A stretch of DNA of 64,000 bases from Micromussa lordhowensis. Taxonomy: Eukaryota > Cnidaria > Anthozoa > Scleractinia > Lobophylliidae. The stretch spans positions 32,357,658 to 32,421,657 of the forward strand of contig OZ026603.1 in NCBI GenBank assembly GCA_964020085.1. Direction: 5' to 3'. Under the pieces are notes generated by a model. That model was not told the origin of the DNA, searched no databases, and worked only from the letters and a program-made list of their open reading frames with translations. This document shows positions 44,929 through 57,800 of this stretch, piece after piece (position 1 is the first letter of the stretch; every line of letters starts with the position of its first letter). The translations under genes and the position numbers were made by a program.

Positions 44929-45885
44929 ATGGGATCAGTCGTTTCTAATATGTATGGCGGGTTTCAGTACATGCTGAGCTGTGGAGGAGAAAATCAAAGA
45001 GTCCTTGAAAATGGCGGCTCATTAAAATCTGCGACGCCATTTGTTTGGAAACGTACAAGGTATTTTAGCTTATTTCGTCTTTCTGTCGTGTCATTTTCTG
45101 TATTGTTTCTTTTCTTCGAGGTGTTTTGGATTCCTAGCGTGATCTTGTGATTTGACGAAATTAGAAATTGTTTTGCGCTGTGTCAGTTCAAAGCAAAATA
45201 AGGCTAGCTCAAAAACAAAAGTTTATATATTCCGAAGCGAATCGGTGAGTTAAATTTAGCTGACGGAATGCGATCTCAAAAATTTTTCTTTAAAAGAGAT
45301 CAAAAGTGTACAGTTTTGCCTATATTTTTGCAAAATAGTTGGCGTGTTACTTGCTTTTGGGAACGGAAAAAAACTTACAAAATGAAATAATCTATGTTAA
45401 ATTGAGGCTGATTTATTTAATAAATTAAATATACCAAAAGATGGCACGATCTTTGCCTTCTTTGGTCGGTGAAATACGTCATAATTCCTTATCAATATCT
45501 CGTATTCATATAAAGAAAGATAAACGTGGCCATATCTTGTCTTGTTTATACCATGATTTTAATAAAACAGGTTTTGTACCAACACGAAACTGAAAGAGCT
45601 TATTTTTGGAGGTTTCACTTTGTGTGATGCTATTAGGCTTACTTGTAAGCTAAACGCTTCTTGACCTCAGTGTCTCATGATATTTTCCACCACAGCTCTA
45701 TGTACTTTGATGAAGATGGCGACTTAGCCCATGAATTTTATGAGGAAGTTAGGCCCAGCAAAAAAGGCAAGAAATTCTTCATGAAAAAAGTGACCCGTCG
45801 GTTGCTACCTCAAGGACTGGTGGACTTGCCACATCCAAGACTTCATGTTGATTTTCCTGTGGTTATGTGCGAGACATGTTACTAG
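44929..45885 (+). CDS. TUSC2: TUSC2 (FUS1) small myristoylated protein
   Basis: Exons 44929-45059 and 45696-45885 join after a phase-2 intron to 106 aa; human TUSC2 is 110 aa. The conserved core SMYFDEDGDLAHEFYEE, then RRLLPQGLVDLPHPRLHVDFPV, is unmistakable for this family. The N-terminus MGSVVS fits the N-myristoylation pattern (Gly2, Ser6) known for human TUSC2. The protein is reported to act at mitochondria and in calcium handling; the activity here is inferred from homology only. Good start context: the ATG is the first in the exon and gives the Gly2 signal. The gene is divergent from the FN3 receptor (about 2.8 kb between start codons) and convergent with the RASSF gene. Confidence 0.93.
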
Positions 45886-48156
45886 AGTAATAACCTTGAG
45901 ACCCAGATTTAACAGCTGTGGATTTTATCAGAAGACGATCACTGTTAATGTCATTCAGAGAGAAGAATCGCATGTAATAATAATGAAAGAAACAATAACC
46001 ACATGGATTTAGTGAGCCAGACATGTCTGTGCCAACCACTTTGGAGGCAGGGCCAATGGAAACAGCTTACATCACATCAGTTGTATTCACTCTTGCAAGG
46101 AGTGCTAATAACTCTTGTTGCACCGTTCTTTAATTTTTTGATTGAAGCATTTTGAACTCCTGCAAAGTTGTACTTCCTGTTTCAAACCCATCTCCAGGTC
46201 ATATTCTGTGATATCTTGGTTGGTTGGCTCTGGTATGCAGGAAATGAGGAAAATTTTAAAATGCGTAACTTTTCATGTGCCATGGCCAACAGTCTTGTTT
46301 CATCAGATGTTGTAAACATGAATTTTTGTCATCCTGGCCAGTATTTAGACTGTCGCCAACAGGAAATAAAACAAGACTTATTGAAAATGCTGAAAAATAT
46401 CTTCTCAGCAATGAACTTGTGTTGGTGGGCTGGCCCCAGTTGTCTGAAGGCTGGATAATGCTATCCAGTGGATAAGTGTTAACAAAGCAAACCACGCTAT
46501 CCGCTGGATAGTGATTTATTTGGTGGATAGTGTTATCCACCTTTTGAACAACCTGGGCCTGGTCAATTTTAAACAAGACAAGACTACATGTAAGAACTCA
46601 AGTTTAGCAGGTGTTCATAGAGCAGGTTTCCACTGTGAATGTATAACAAAAGGCTTGTCGTTCTCATTGAGTTTGCTCTATTAAAACTTGGATGTGGTAG
46701 CATTAGCCACAAGTGGGCCCTCACAATTTTTTCAAAACAGTATTTAACCAAAGTATGCCAAAAAAAGTTACCATTTAAAAACAATATGCCATTTAACCCA
46801 TTGACACCTGGAGCTTTTTGGCAGAAATGCATTTTTAGATATTTTTAGTATGGATATGAGCTAAATTAGCCCCAATATACTAAAAAGGCATTTTGCAACA
46901 TGAAAACATGCCTGTTTTCCACTGGTATTGCGTTTTAGGGCATTTTGCTTGCGCATGAGCACAAATCACAATTTTGAGATATTAGTGTTTTTGAATGAGA
47001 AAGTGACATGTGTTTAGGCTTTCATTTTTTTTTGAAAAAAATTTTTGCCTCAACATTTTTTCCTTTAACAGCAATCTTTTGTTACAGTTGTTGACCTTCT
47101 ACTTGCTTCCAGTTCAATAATTCCAGAGGAAGCATCATTGAGACAAGAAATTTGTACCACAGAGTAGCCAAGTGTAGTTGGGGGAATTTTTGCTCCTAGT
47201 TTTCACGCAAAATTCTAAGCATTTTCGTGCATGTTTCAGGCTTAATTGATCCAATCATTGGAAAGATCTTGTCGTCCTGCATCAGAACTCAAAGACCAAT
47301 GCTCTGCTCATCACGGCTAGTTACCGCCAGCACGGGTCACAGTGGTTAAAAACATTTTTTCAGGAAACTGAAATCCACTCTGTATGTTGAAAACAAAAAT
47401 ATAACCTTTTAATGATGTTGGAGATTCTCGTCTCTCTACATATCTTGTCTTCTTATTAACATCCAGTTACAAAGACAAGTCCCTTTAAATTACACATGGA
47501 AAAATATTTTTTCCAACTTTGCGGTCAACTATATTGATAAGGTACTGTCAATATCTATATTAAATACAAAGAATAATGTATCTGTAAATTTTTCCTACTT
47601 GTTTATGTTTCTTGTCAGCCACACAACTTAAAAAGCAAATTAAAATTTCTGCAGACAGCAGTATAAAAGATGAAGACTTGAAATAACAATAATATGCATA
47701 TAAGATTCATTACATTAATTTTCTTCAAAGACTTCAAATGGAGCTATTCTTGATGATCACATAATAGTGACTGGACGTAACATTGCCAAAAAAACTTGCT
47801 ATCAACCCTTGCTGTCCACCAGAAGAGTGTGAAAGTAATTAGTACTAATATAAAAGTTATTATAATTTTTAAATTTACCATACTTTCTTGATGACTTGTT
47901 AAGATCTATCCCGTATAAATAAAGGCATTTGCCTATCATTATATTGTCGTTCTGGTATTGTGTCTATTTATAATACAAGATTATGGTGTTTAATAAAATT
48001 TTAATCATCTAAAGGTTTGGTAGTCATTTTGCATAAGGTTTTCAAGATGGTTGGTATCAATGCATTATGTCACCTTACTTTATTTTAAAGATTGGAAAAG
48101 GCTTTAAAAAGAACGGATAGCAAATGGTAAATTTGAGAATACGCAAAACTAATACT
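45886..48156. other. TUSC2 3' flank and intergenic sequence
   Basis: Probable TUSC2 3' UTR, then AT-rich intergenic DNA. No gene found. Confidence 0.45.
46429..46563. mobile_element. Foldback with CTATCCAGTGGATA motifs
   Basis: Several near-palindromic units (CTATCCAGTGGATA, CTATCCGCTGGATAG, GTTATCCACC) sit within outer inverted ends GGCCCCAGTTGT / ACAACCTGGGCC. Confidence 0.75.
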
Positions 48157-48319
48157 GGGCTGTGTTCTAGAAGCACGCTGGTGCCACAGGTGACTAGCTT
48201 TTGCCTCTGGGCAACTGGGAAAACTTACTTTTGTCATTGATATAAGTTTGAGTACTGGGCACCCAGGATTTTATGGTTAGGAAGCTTTGGGCTCCTTTAA
48301 TTTTTCTTCGACCACAGCC
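48157..48319. mobile_element. GGGCTGTG MITE family, copy C
   Basis: It starts GGGCTGTGTTCTAGAAGCAC and ends TTCTTCGACCACAGCC, with the best-preserved inverted ends of the three copies. Confidence 0.8.
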
Positions 48320-48883
48320 TTGTTAATAACAATTAATATGGAAGACTAATATCTTATAAGAGAGCAGCGACTTGAACAGAGCAATGGGAGGTGAAAACTG
48401 TGAAAGTTGACTAAAATTAGCGTGTTACATTAGACATGCAGTTCTTTAAAGGACCATTTCCCACCCTTAAAAGAGAACATTTGGGTGAATAAAAAAACCT
48501 TAATATGCAAACTACAACCATAAGCTCAGGGTTAGCATAAAAATTTTAAATTTCTCCTAAAAATGCTTTCATATTTGCAGGCTATGTACCATTTTCTATT
48601 TCTAAATATTCTTGTATCATTACAGTAAAACAAGGTTTTATGATCTAAATTAGGCACCTGGAAAACGTATGAACATAATAGGCCATCTTTATCAAAGTGA
48701 GTCTTGGTTCCCTGATCCTTTCATATGAAGATGAGATTTCATTCATGAATATGCAAATTAAACTCATTTTCATATGAATGGTTGTGCACCAGGCTATTTC
48801 TATCACAAGATAAGTTGATTTGAAAACATATACTGTCAATACTGTTGCGGCTTTAGTTATCTTGAATGATATAAATAAAGCAT

Positions 48884-51800
48884 CTATTGGTCAGATGTTT
48901 CACTAGAGTTGTCCAGAGGTGGCTTCTCTTCAACTGGAGATGAATTAACAGCTGTTTTTCCTTCTACAAGTGCTAAAGCTTGCTCAAGTCTTTCCTTGTA
49001 AACTCTGTACTTTTCTTCCACCTGTCATGAATAAGACCAATAAATGGAGAGCATAATATTATTAATAATTGAAGGGGTGAGTGCAAAACGGTGCTAAGTG
49101 ACTATTTGGCTGAAAAAAAAAATGTTCGTGAAAGGGCCTGAATTTTGGCATGCGGGTTTCGTTTCACCTGAGAAACATTGCTCTGAATTTTTTTTCGCTG
49201 GGTTGCTCTTCGTTGTCGAGATATTACGTATGCAAACAACACTCAGTTTTCCAAGCGGCATCTTTTGGAGATCTATTGTTAAACGAAAAACAAAAGAAAC
49301 CTTTTGTTTCGCTAAAGGATCAAGTGACTATAACAATCGTTTTTCACTGCTGCTTCGTTAGCTCAAGTGGATAACGCGCCGAATGGAGCTGATTCGAATT
49401 TGTTTTGTCGTGACACTCGAGGGTTCAATTCAAGGTCGGTGAAATGTTCTGTTTTTTGTTCTGTTTTTCTTCTTCTTTCAAAAACCTTCTTCGTGTCTTT
49501 GTAATTCAATTGCCGTTTTGACTGGTAAGGATCTGGATATGTGTTTTTTAGCTGCCATTGTGACGTTGGCTTTTGGCGCGCAAAGCATCGATTACTTCGA
49601 TAACACAAATTCAGAGCTTACCTGTTAATTAAGCAGTGTTTGCTGGTTATTTCCACCGATATTCGAAGCTTATTTAAGGAATATTTGTGACCACCTGGTA
49701 GGAGATTTGGCATCATTAAGCCTTTGATCCTCGATGAAAGTCACCAGCATGCCTCAAAGAACCGAGGCGTGTTTTTGTTCCGAGATGGCTAAAGTCCGCC
49801 GTTAACTTAGCCACTGAAGAACAAGTGGGACAGGTGGTAGAGTCTAGAAAGGATTCTTCTTCCAAAACAAAGCATCCGTCGCGGACTTAAAGCTCATTTG
49901 CTAAACTTCGGCATGTGTCAGTATTGGAAATTGGAACTGCTTTCTAGACTCAATTCTTGAAATGGGCGGCCTTAACATCCTCCGCTGCAAAAATTTCTGG
50001 GATATCCCATAATAATCTTTCAGAGGTATACGTATTGTGTGTGCTAGCATGATGCATGACTCAGACACGGCCGGGAGGGAACTGGCGAGAGAGGCCAGGC
50101 AGCAAAGTCGAAGACCTTCGAAGTTTCTAAGCCATTTTCACGGGCCAAAGAGAAATCACAGGTCGGTTAAATTCGCAAGCAAGCGTTCCGTGAGTGTGTA
50201 TCGTGGTTTTCCAAGCAGATGTACTTTGAATTGCAATAGAATCGATCCCACCGTGAAGAAAAAAGACAGAGAACGCCTGATTGCAGGTTTAACTATAGCA
50301 AGAAGAAAACTTCAGCTCAAATGTGAGTTTTGCTTTGTATTTCAGCCTTCCTTTGCTGATAAATTTTATGTTTCATGGGCTTTTTTTCTGCATGAGCAGC
50401 GTGTTAGCTTAAGGCTTGCTCTTTCTGTGTTGTCAGATATAATCATTTCACGGAACGAGCTGAGTTTTTTATTTTATTTCTTTATTTATTTATTTATTCC
50501 ATTTTCACTGCATTAGTTTTGTACCAAAAAAGTAATTTCATGTAGAAACATTTCAATCACCGACGCAACCAATTTGCAAAACGTTCAACCTCTCTCTCTA
50601 GCCACTATTCATTGACTTTATTTAGGTATCGATTTGTGCAAGTCAAGATTGTTTCCCGCGGCCTAACACCGCTAACTCTAACGTGTCCTGACCTTAACTC
50701 TCGCCTAAACCGAAGCGCTAGCGCTAACCCTAAGCAACAACCCTAATCCTGAGCACTAGCCCCAACCCTAAGCAATAACCCTAGGCCTGAACGTTAACTC
50801 TAAGCTTGACCCATAACCCTAACCTAAACCGAAGCGCCAACCCTAACACTCGGCGCTAAACCAAAGCAATAGCCCTAACCCTAAGCGCTAGCCCTAACTC
50901 TAAGCAATAACCCTAATCCGGAGCGCTAGCCCTAAGCCTAAGCAATAACCCTAGGCCTGAACGTTAACTCTAAGCTCGACCAATAACCCTGCGGACCCCA
51001 TACGCCAACCCTAACCTTGTTCCGTAACCCTAACCTTCAACATTAACCCTAGTTTCAAGCGGTAATTTGAGTGAAATTAACGTCTTTGCGGCCGCACGTT
51101 AACGCAAAATCAAAGTTTTAACGTTTTTTCTACCTGAAATGAACACTTTTTTAAGGTTGCGCGTTGCAAAAGATCAATATTTTGCTTGATTTTAAGTGAA
51201 ATTACCGTCTTTGCGGTCACGTGCTGACGTGACCACAAACTACAGTTTTTTTTGCATACGTAATATTTCGAAAACTAAGCAAACTTCGGCAAGAAAACAT
51301 ACAGAACATATTCTTAAACGCACCTAATCAAAACTACATGCGAAATTTGGAGCGTTTCTGACAAAGTTAAATTTTGAGTAAAAAACCTTCCGCCCTTTTT
51401 CCACCGAAGCCTTCAATTACAAAGACACGAAGAAGGTTTTTGAAAGAAGAAGAAAAACAGAACAAAAAAGAAAAGATTTCACTGACCTCGAATTGAACCC
51501 TCGAGTGTCACGACAAAACAAATTCGAATCTCTTCGGCGCATTATCCACTTGAGCTAACGAAGCAGAGGTGAGAAGTGATTGCGTTATAGTGACTTCATC
51601 CTTTAGCGAAACAAAAGGTTTCTTTTGTTTTTCGTTTAACAATAGATCTCCAAAAGATGCCGCTTGGAAAACTGAGGGTTGTTTGCATACGTAATATCTC
51701 GACAACGAAGAGCAACCCAGCGAAAAAAAATTCAGAGCAATGTTTCTCAGGTGAAACGAAACCCACATGCCAAAATTCAGGCCCTTTCACGAACATTTTT

Positions 51801-54800
51801 TTTTTCAGCCAAATACAGTCACTTAGCACCGTTTTGCACTCACCCCTTCAATTATTAACATAGTGCAGCAGGTCTAAAAGATTAATCAGGGAAAAACAAT
51901 TTACAAATTAACAAAGAAAGTGCCAAGAAGGTGGTATTTGATAGCCCAGGGTAAGTGGATTTTGTAGTTGGGTTAGTAGATTCCTTCCTTGAAGTTTTGC
52001 GGGAAACTTTAAGGAAATTCAAATTCTAGAAGTACTGTTAGAGAAACAATTTCAGGCTAGTACATTATAGTTACAGCTTTCCCAAAGGTTAAGCCAGAAA
52101 ATTGGTTTTCTTTGCACCCTTATAATGATTTGCCAGGCAAAAGAAACCAAAAGACAAAAGCAGGAAGGAATTGACTATACTTGTAAGAAGTCAATTTCTT
52201 CTTTACATGGAATGTGAGCAACAAAGACAAGATGAACACAAAGCAGACTTTGAGAACATCCAGGAACTGACCTGTGATATATGTTCCTCTTCTTCTCTAT
52301 CTAGTATCTTCATGAAATTTTGAAGCTCAGGAATGGAGAAAACCTCCCACTGAAATAAAACACAAATAAACAAATTGATAAATTATTAGTTATCATGAAC
52401 ATGAAAAGCTGACCCTATCCATTACCACTGAGTTAACATGGGGTTAAATAATTTGTTGCTGAAGCATCGAGTGTCTGGCCCTAAAACATAACACACTTGA
52501 CCTCTATAGATCACGCCCACCAAAACAGAACCTTTTTAACACAAAAACTATAGACTCGTGCATATCACTTACAACAATGTCTCCTGTTTCATTCTCCTGA
52601 AGTGAGAAATTATGTCTGATGTCCCCTCCACCCCAAAGCAACCTAAGAACCAAAGGCTGCTCAAAGTCAGACATGCGACGAAGAATCACTGCAAGAAAAA
52701 AAAATCAAACATCATGATTACACTTCAGATAACTCCCATGGTTACATGTAGCTCCTGGTGTACATGTAAATAACAACCACACTATCAAAGGGGTCAGATG
52801 GTAGGTCAGGGGTGAGGGTTGAATGGGATACAGTAGGGTAGGATAGGGTAACATTTCTGATCTGACAATTCAATGAATTCAAAATAGACAACTCTCTTAC
52901 TGTGATTATCTTCCTCTTGGTAACACTCAAACAGTGCAAATTTTCTTGGATTATCAGCTACCTTAAATTTCTTGAGGAGAGCTACAATAACCTAACAAGA
53001 GGAGAAAAGAATTTAATAACAGAAATAACAAGCATTGAACAACAGATAATAAAAGTGATTACCTGGCAAAGAATAAAGGAAAAAAAAATCTGAAATCAAC
53101 TAGGGTTTTGAAATGTGATTTAAATGAACCCAGAACAACAGATTATGGTGTCTACACTTACACGATTTTCTTTAGCCTAACTGAATATATCTGACTTCTG
53201 AAAAAAGGAATTATAGCATTTATTTGTCAAAGACCTAACATAAAAATACATGTAAGCCCACAGCCTCCTTTGTACTAGCCTACTATTACTAACGGAAATG
53301 CTGGTTCTGGGAACACTATTTTAATTCGTGATAATACCAAATCAGTCAGTCATGTTGTGCTAATCTTCAGGTATAAACTTGAAAACCTCACCTCATGGAC
53401 TGTAGTTTCACTTGTTACATGCAATGCTTTCACTGCCCCAAGAGGAAGGAAAAATGAAGTCCGCTGTGGACTCTGCAAGACAGAACCAAGTTTACCAAGT
53501 GAATGAACTGAATAGTAAATGCACCACAAGACAAACTTAAACTGGAAGATCACAGTTCTGCGGACTGCATTTTGGGGAAATGATTTCAGCTTTCAAGGCT
53601 TTCAAGGACTCAATGGAGCGGATCATGCGTTTACGGGACTCTGACCATCCAAGACTATTATAGCCGCAATACGTAAATATTGGCATAATCATTGATTGAT
53701 AAATTTGTCGGGCACTAAGAATATCAATGCTGGAACGGATGCGCCGTAAGAGGATCACTCTTCCTGTTGCCTTCTTGTACATTTGTTTGAAAATGCGTTT
53801 CAAAATTAAGTGTCGGATCCAGATGCATGCCAAGGTATTTATAATATGTAGTGGTGTTGATGGGAGAATCATTGACCAATAGCTTGACTTGACGGCCTTG
53901 AAACAAATTTAACCGCTTTCCGGTACCAAACAGCATCACCTTGTATTTACCCTTCTTCAGATTAAAGATAAGTTCATTATCACAAAACCAGTTAGAGAGA
54001 TTACCTAGGTCCTGGGAAAGGTTACTTTGTATCACACTGACATTATTTGAGGATGTAAAAATCACTGTATCATAGGTATAAGTAATTATCTTACAATGAC
54101 GGAGAGGACTACATGTACGCACATCATTAAAGAAGACGAGAAAAAGGAGAGGCCCAAGAATACTTCCTTGAGGAACTCCAGTGTTAATTGGATTTGGTTC
54201 AGAAAGAACACCATTAAATTGAATGATCTGTTTGCGATGAAATAAATAATCAGTAAACCATTGTAGTTCCATATCATATACGCCATAACTGGACAGCTTA
54301 CTCAATCGAACAGAATGACTGATGGTATCAAATGCCTTTGATAAGTCAATTAACATTTTCGGCCTCCTTTCTAATAAGATCAGTGAGGTAAGTAACAGCT
54401 AGTTCTGTTGAGTGGTTCAGACGGAAACCAAATTGGTACTCAAGAAGTAGACTATGACGCTCTGGATGAGCCATCTGCTGCTTAATATACAATATAAACA
54501 GAAAACCCCACCAAAAAAATACAAAACTGAAATCAAAATTCTCACTAATCCTGGGTTAGCTTAATCTGGCTTTGAACAACCCGGCGCTGGAGTTTAGACG
54601 AACACAGTTGATTCACTACCATTCAAACGGCACTCACCATCTGATCTTCTTCTCTCTGCACACCAACTGTCTCGAATATCGACAGAGGTCGCTCTCCAGC
54701 AATGATGTTGATAGGACGTATCAGGTTCATGTGCACACGGATGAAGCCTTGGTAAGTATCTCCATTCCTCTGACAGAAGAAAAACTTTACATCAATACAA

Positions 54801-57800
54801 TATGCAAGTAGTTGCACTAAAATGCACTGAACCATCACAACTCATACGTGTAGTAAGGAGGGGTTAAGTTTCTAAAAAAAACTGTGGTGCTGCGTCGGTG
54901 GGGGGTATTACAAGATAATTTGGTTTTATCAACTGAGTTGATAATGTGCATTGGCCACCGTAAAGAGATTCAAAAGCTGATGTTTCGAGCGTTAGCCCTT
55001 CGTCGGAGCGTTAGCCCTTCAATCCGACGCTCGAAACATTAGCTGTCGAATCTCCTTACGGTGGCCAATTCACACTATCAACTCAGTTGATAAAACCAAA
55101 TTATCATGTGTATAGTAGTTTGTTACTACTGTGCTTCTAGCTTAGAATACATTAATAATAAATTAGCTTAGAATAAATTAGCTTTTACACTTAAAAATTA
55201 CCATTTAATGTGAGAATACTTGGCACAAAATTTAAATGCTAATGTAAATATTTTAGTTTTATTAAACTTGTGAGTCTATGGAAACTGACGCTGTCTTCCA
55301 ATGTATCAACAAATCGTAGTTAATACCAGGGACCTCTTCAACTGGCATGGACTTTGACACTATAATGATACATCCTCAGTTGTTGGTGAAAAATATTGAC
55401 TTTAGCAATTTAGAGGTAGAAAGTCAGCTAGCGAAATCATTTATTTACATGTAAGGTATTTTAAAGTGAAGGCGTTGAACCCACTCTCATAAGCTTTGAT
55501 TACTACTACAGTGGAATTCTGACTTTTCGAACCTCAAAGGGAAACGAAAATTGGTTCGAAAAATCGGAGAGTTCGAGAAATCGGGGGTAAAATTGCAGTG
55601 TTCGACTGAGGAGGGGAAACAACTTTTGGTTCAAGTTATCGGGAGGTTCGAAAAACTTAGGGTTTGAGAAATCGGGATTCCACTCTTAATAAACTTTATC
55701 TCTTAACCATTTTACTTTGGCACCTATTTTTGCAGTTTCTGTGTTTAACTGTATTAAAGTAAAAAAAGCACCTGTTTGTCAGTGTAAATTATAATCTGGG
55801 AAATTTTCAAGAAATGGAGTTCCTTAATCATAATACTTCTCTGCTTAATTGCAAAATTGAAGTCTTCGAAAATTTTCCCAATAAGATACAGTAGATGCTT
55901 ACTTGGCTAGTGTACTTGCTGGACTCATTTAAAGCATGGGGTGAATGAGAATTTTCTTTCATGTACATGACTGTATATAAATTTGTATTATTTTTTTGAT
56001 TATTTTACTCTCCTCATTGATCTCCCACAACTTAAATTGTCCAGTTTATCCTGACCATTCGCACCACTCACATGCTTTGAAACTGAAACTCAAAGTTGAT
56101 TCCAGCATCAATAAAAAAGAGTTTCAACTACTTTTTAGCCATCAGATCACTACTAGATGATTCTAGTACATCAAAGGTATTTTGGGATCATTTACAAAAC
56201 GAGCAACAAGCTCTTCTTAAGTAAGAGTCTAAATAGGGAAATAATACAGAGTTACACAATATTTACCATGGTCATTATAAGCCCAGTTGTTGATGAATTG
56301 AATTCATCAATCTTCCGGCGGAGGAGACTTCCAGTTGGGGAATCTGTGTAAAGCATGAATGGTTGTTTTCTCTTTTCACCCTGCAATGATCAATCAACCT
56401 TTAAGCTTATGCTCTTCTGGATGAAATGGTTACTGTCATACACTGTAGATAACATAAACGGAATTCACAGTGGCACATCCATGATAGAGTCCATGGTTGT
56501 TTGCTAACTGTTTCCAAATCAAATTGAAATTTAGCTTTTTTAGAGGAAGGAAAGTAAACTGAAGAACAATTTCTCCAGAAAAAGACAAAAACCAACAACA
56601 ATCTCAACCCAAATATGAAGATGGTCTGCACTTGAATTCTGGACTGAACTGTCTGATGGGAGGCAAGAACTATCAACACTGGCCATTCCTGATAGGCATC
56701 TTAATGATTTCATTATTACCAAAGACAAAACAAGACATGTACCAAGCAACATTACCTGATCTATAAGGTGTAGTGTTTTCATAGTCATCTCATCAACGGA
56801 CAGATTTCTTTCAAGCTGCCAGCCGCCAGTACAGTCCAAGTCGACCTCATCTCTACATCGCCGGTGACAGGTGTACTTGCAGTCTGAAATGGAAACAGAA
56901 AAATAGATCAAGAACTCCTTCATCTGTGCAACAATCATAATTCATCTTGTTTAGCTATTATACTATTTCCGAACCAAATGGAAAATAACATTTTCACTTT
57001 GTTGCAACTTGAATATGTAGACGTTTAAATTCATATTTAGTTCTCTTTCCAGAAATCAAATTTAACAGACCAGGTTTCAAACTGGGAGAAAATCTCAAAT
57101 TTGATTTTACAAACAGCACCATGTGAAGTTCTGCGCAATTAAGCTTTTCTTTGAATGGTCATAAACCAGGGATTTACTTGTAAATTCATTATCACATCAA
57201 CTGACTTCACAGCTGAAAAGGTGAACATATGAAATCTGAAGTTTGCATCACACTAAAATACAATTATTGAAATACAAGGATTCAACATGAATAAAGCACA
57301 TTCATGATGATAACTAAAATACAAGACACATTTTGTTTCAATCTTAGAATTAGTACACACTCATTCTGAGATGGAAAAATTTACCTCAGGAAAGTACTGC
57401 ATGTACATGAACACTGTCTGAGTATTCTTGTAAAATGAAAATGGTAAATGATGTTTCTGACATGCACTACTTCACGGCAAATAAATTATTTCTGTCATTC
57501 GATTTTTGAAATAGAAATTATATTTAATGCATGACATCATGCAGAAAAAACTATCGTATGTCAAATATTTGAACAAATTTTAAATTTTTGTCACTATCTG
57601 AATAGACAATTTGAATTGCATTTTGTCACCTTGTTGATTTAAATCTTTCATATCACTTTATTGACCAATCAAAAAGTTCACCAATTGAACCAAAGACACT
57701 TTATTAATAAATAAAGGATTAAAAACACAGTTCCATTTGTCCCTTTTCTCCCCAGCATTTATTATATGCTTGTCATATGATAAGAAAAATAAAAGCTGAT

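Larger units (their letters stand above)
49062..51858. mobile_element. 2.8 kb composite element with 445-bp inverted arms
   Basis: Arms at 49062-49506 and 51414-51858 are inverted, mostly near-identical copies, both ending TTAATAATTGAAGGGGTGAG at the outside. Each arm contains a tRNA-like stretch: in the left arm, TAGCTCAAGTGG (A box) near 49359 and GGGTTCAATTC (B box) near 49424. The 1.9 kb interior has a 159-codon ORF (50037-50516, + strand, no recognised domain) and a degenerate CCCTAA array (50667-51060). No obvious target duplication flanks the arms. It fills most of the last RASSF intron. Confidence 0.75.

Noticed and set aside
46168..46458. 96-codon ORF downstream of TUSC2
   Set aside because: Runs into a foldback element and shows no domain; likely chance frame in 3' flank.
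49098..49361. Matching ORFs at 49098-49374 and 51508-51829 on opposite strands
   Set aside because: They are the same translation of the two inverted 445-bp arms, not separate genes.
49350..49445. Functional tRNA gene
   Set aside because: A- and B-box motifs are present but the acceptor stem and a proper anticodon loop are not, and the inverted copy differs in the anticodon region.
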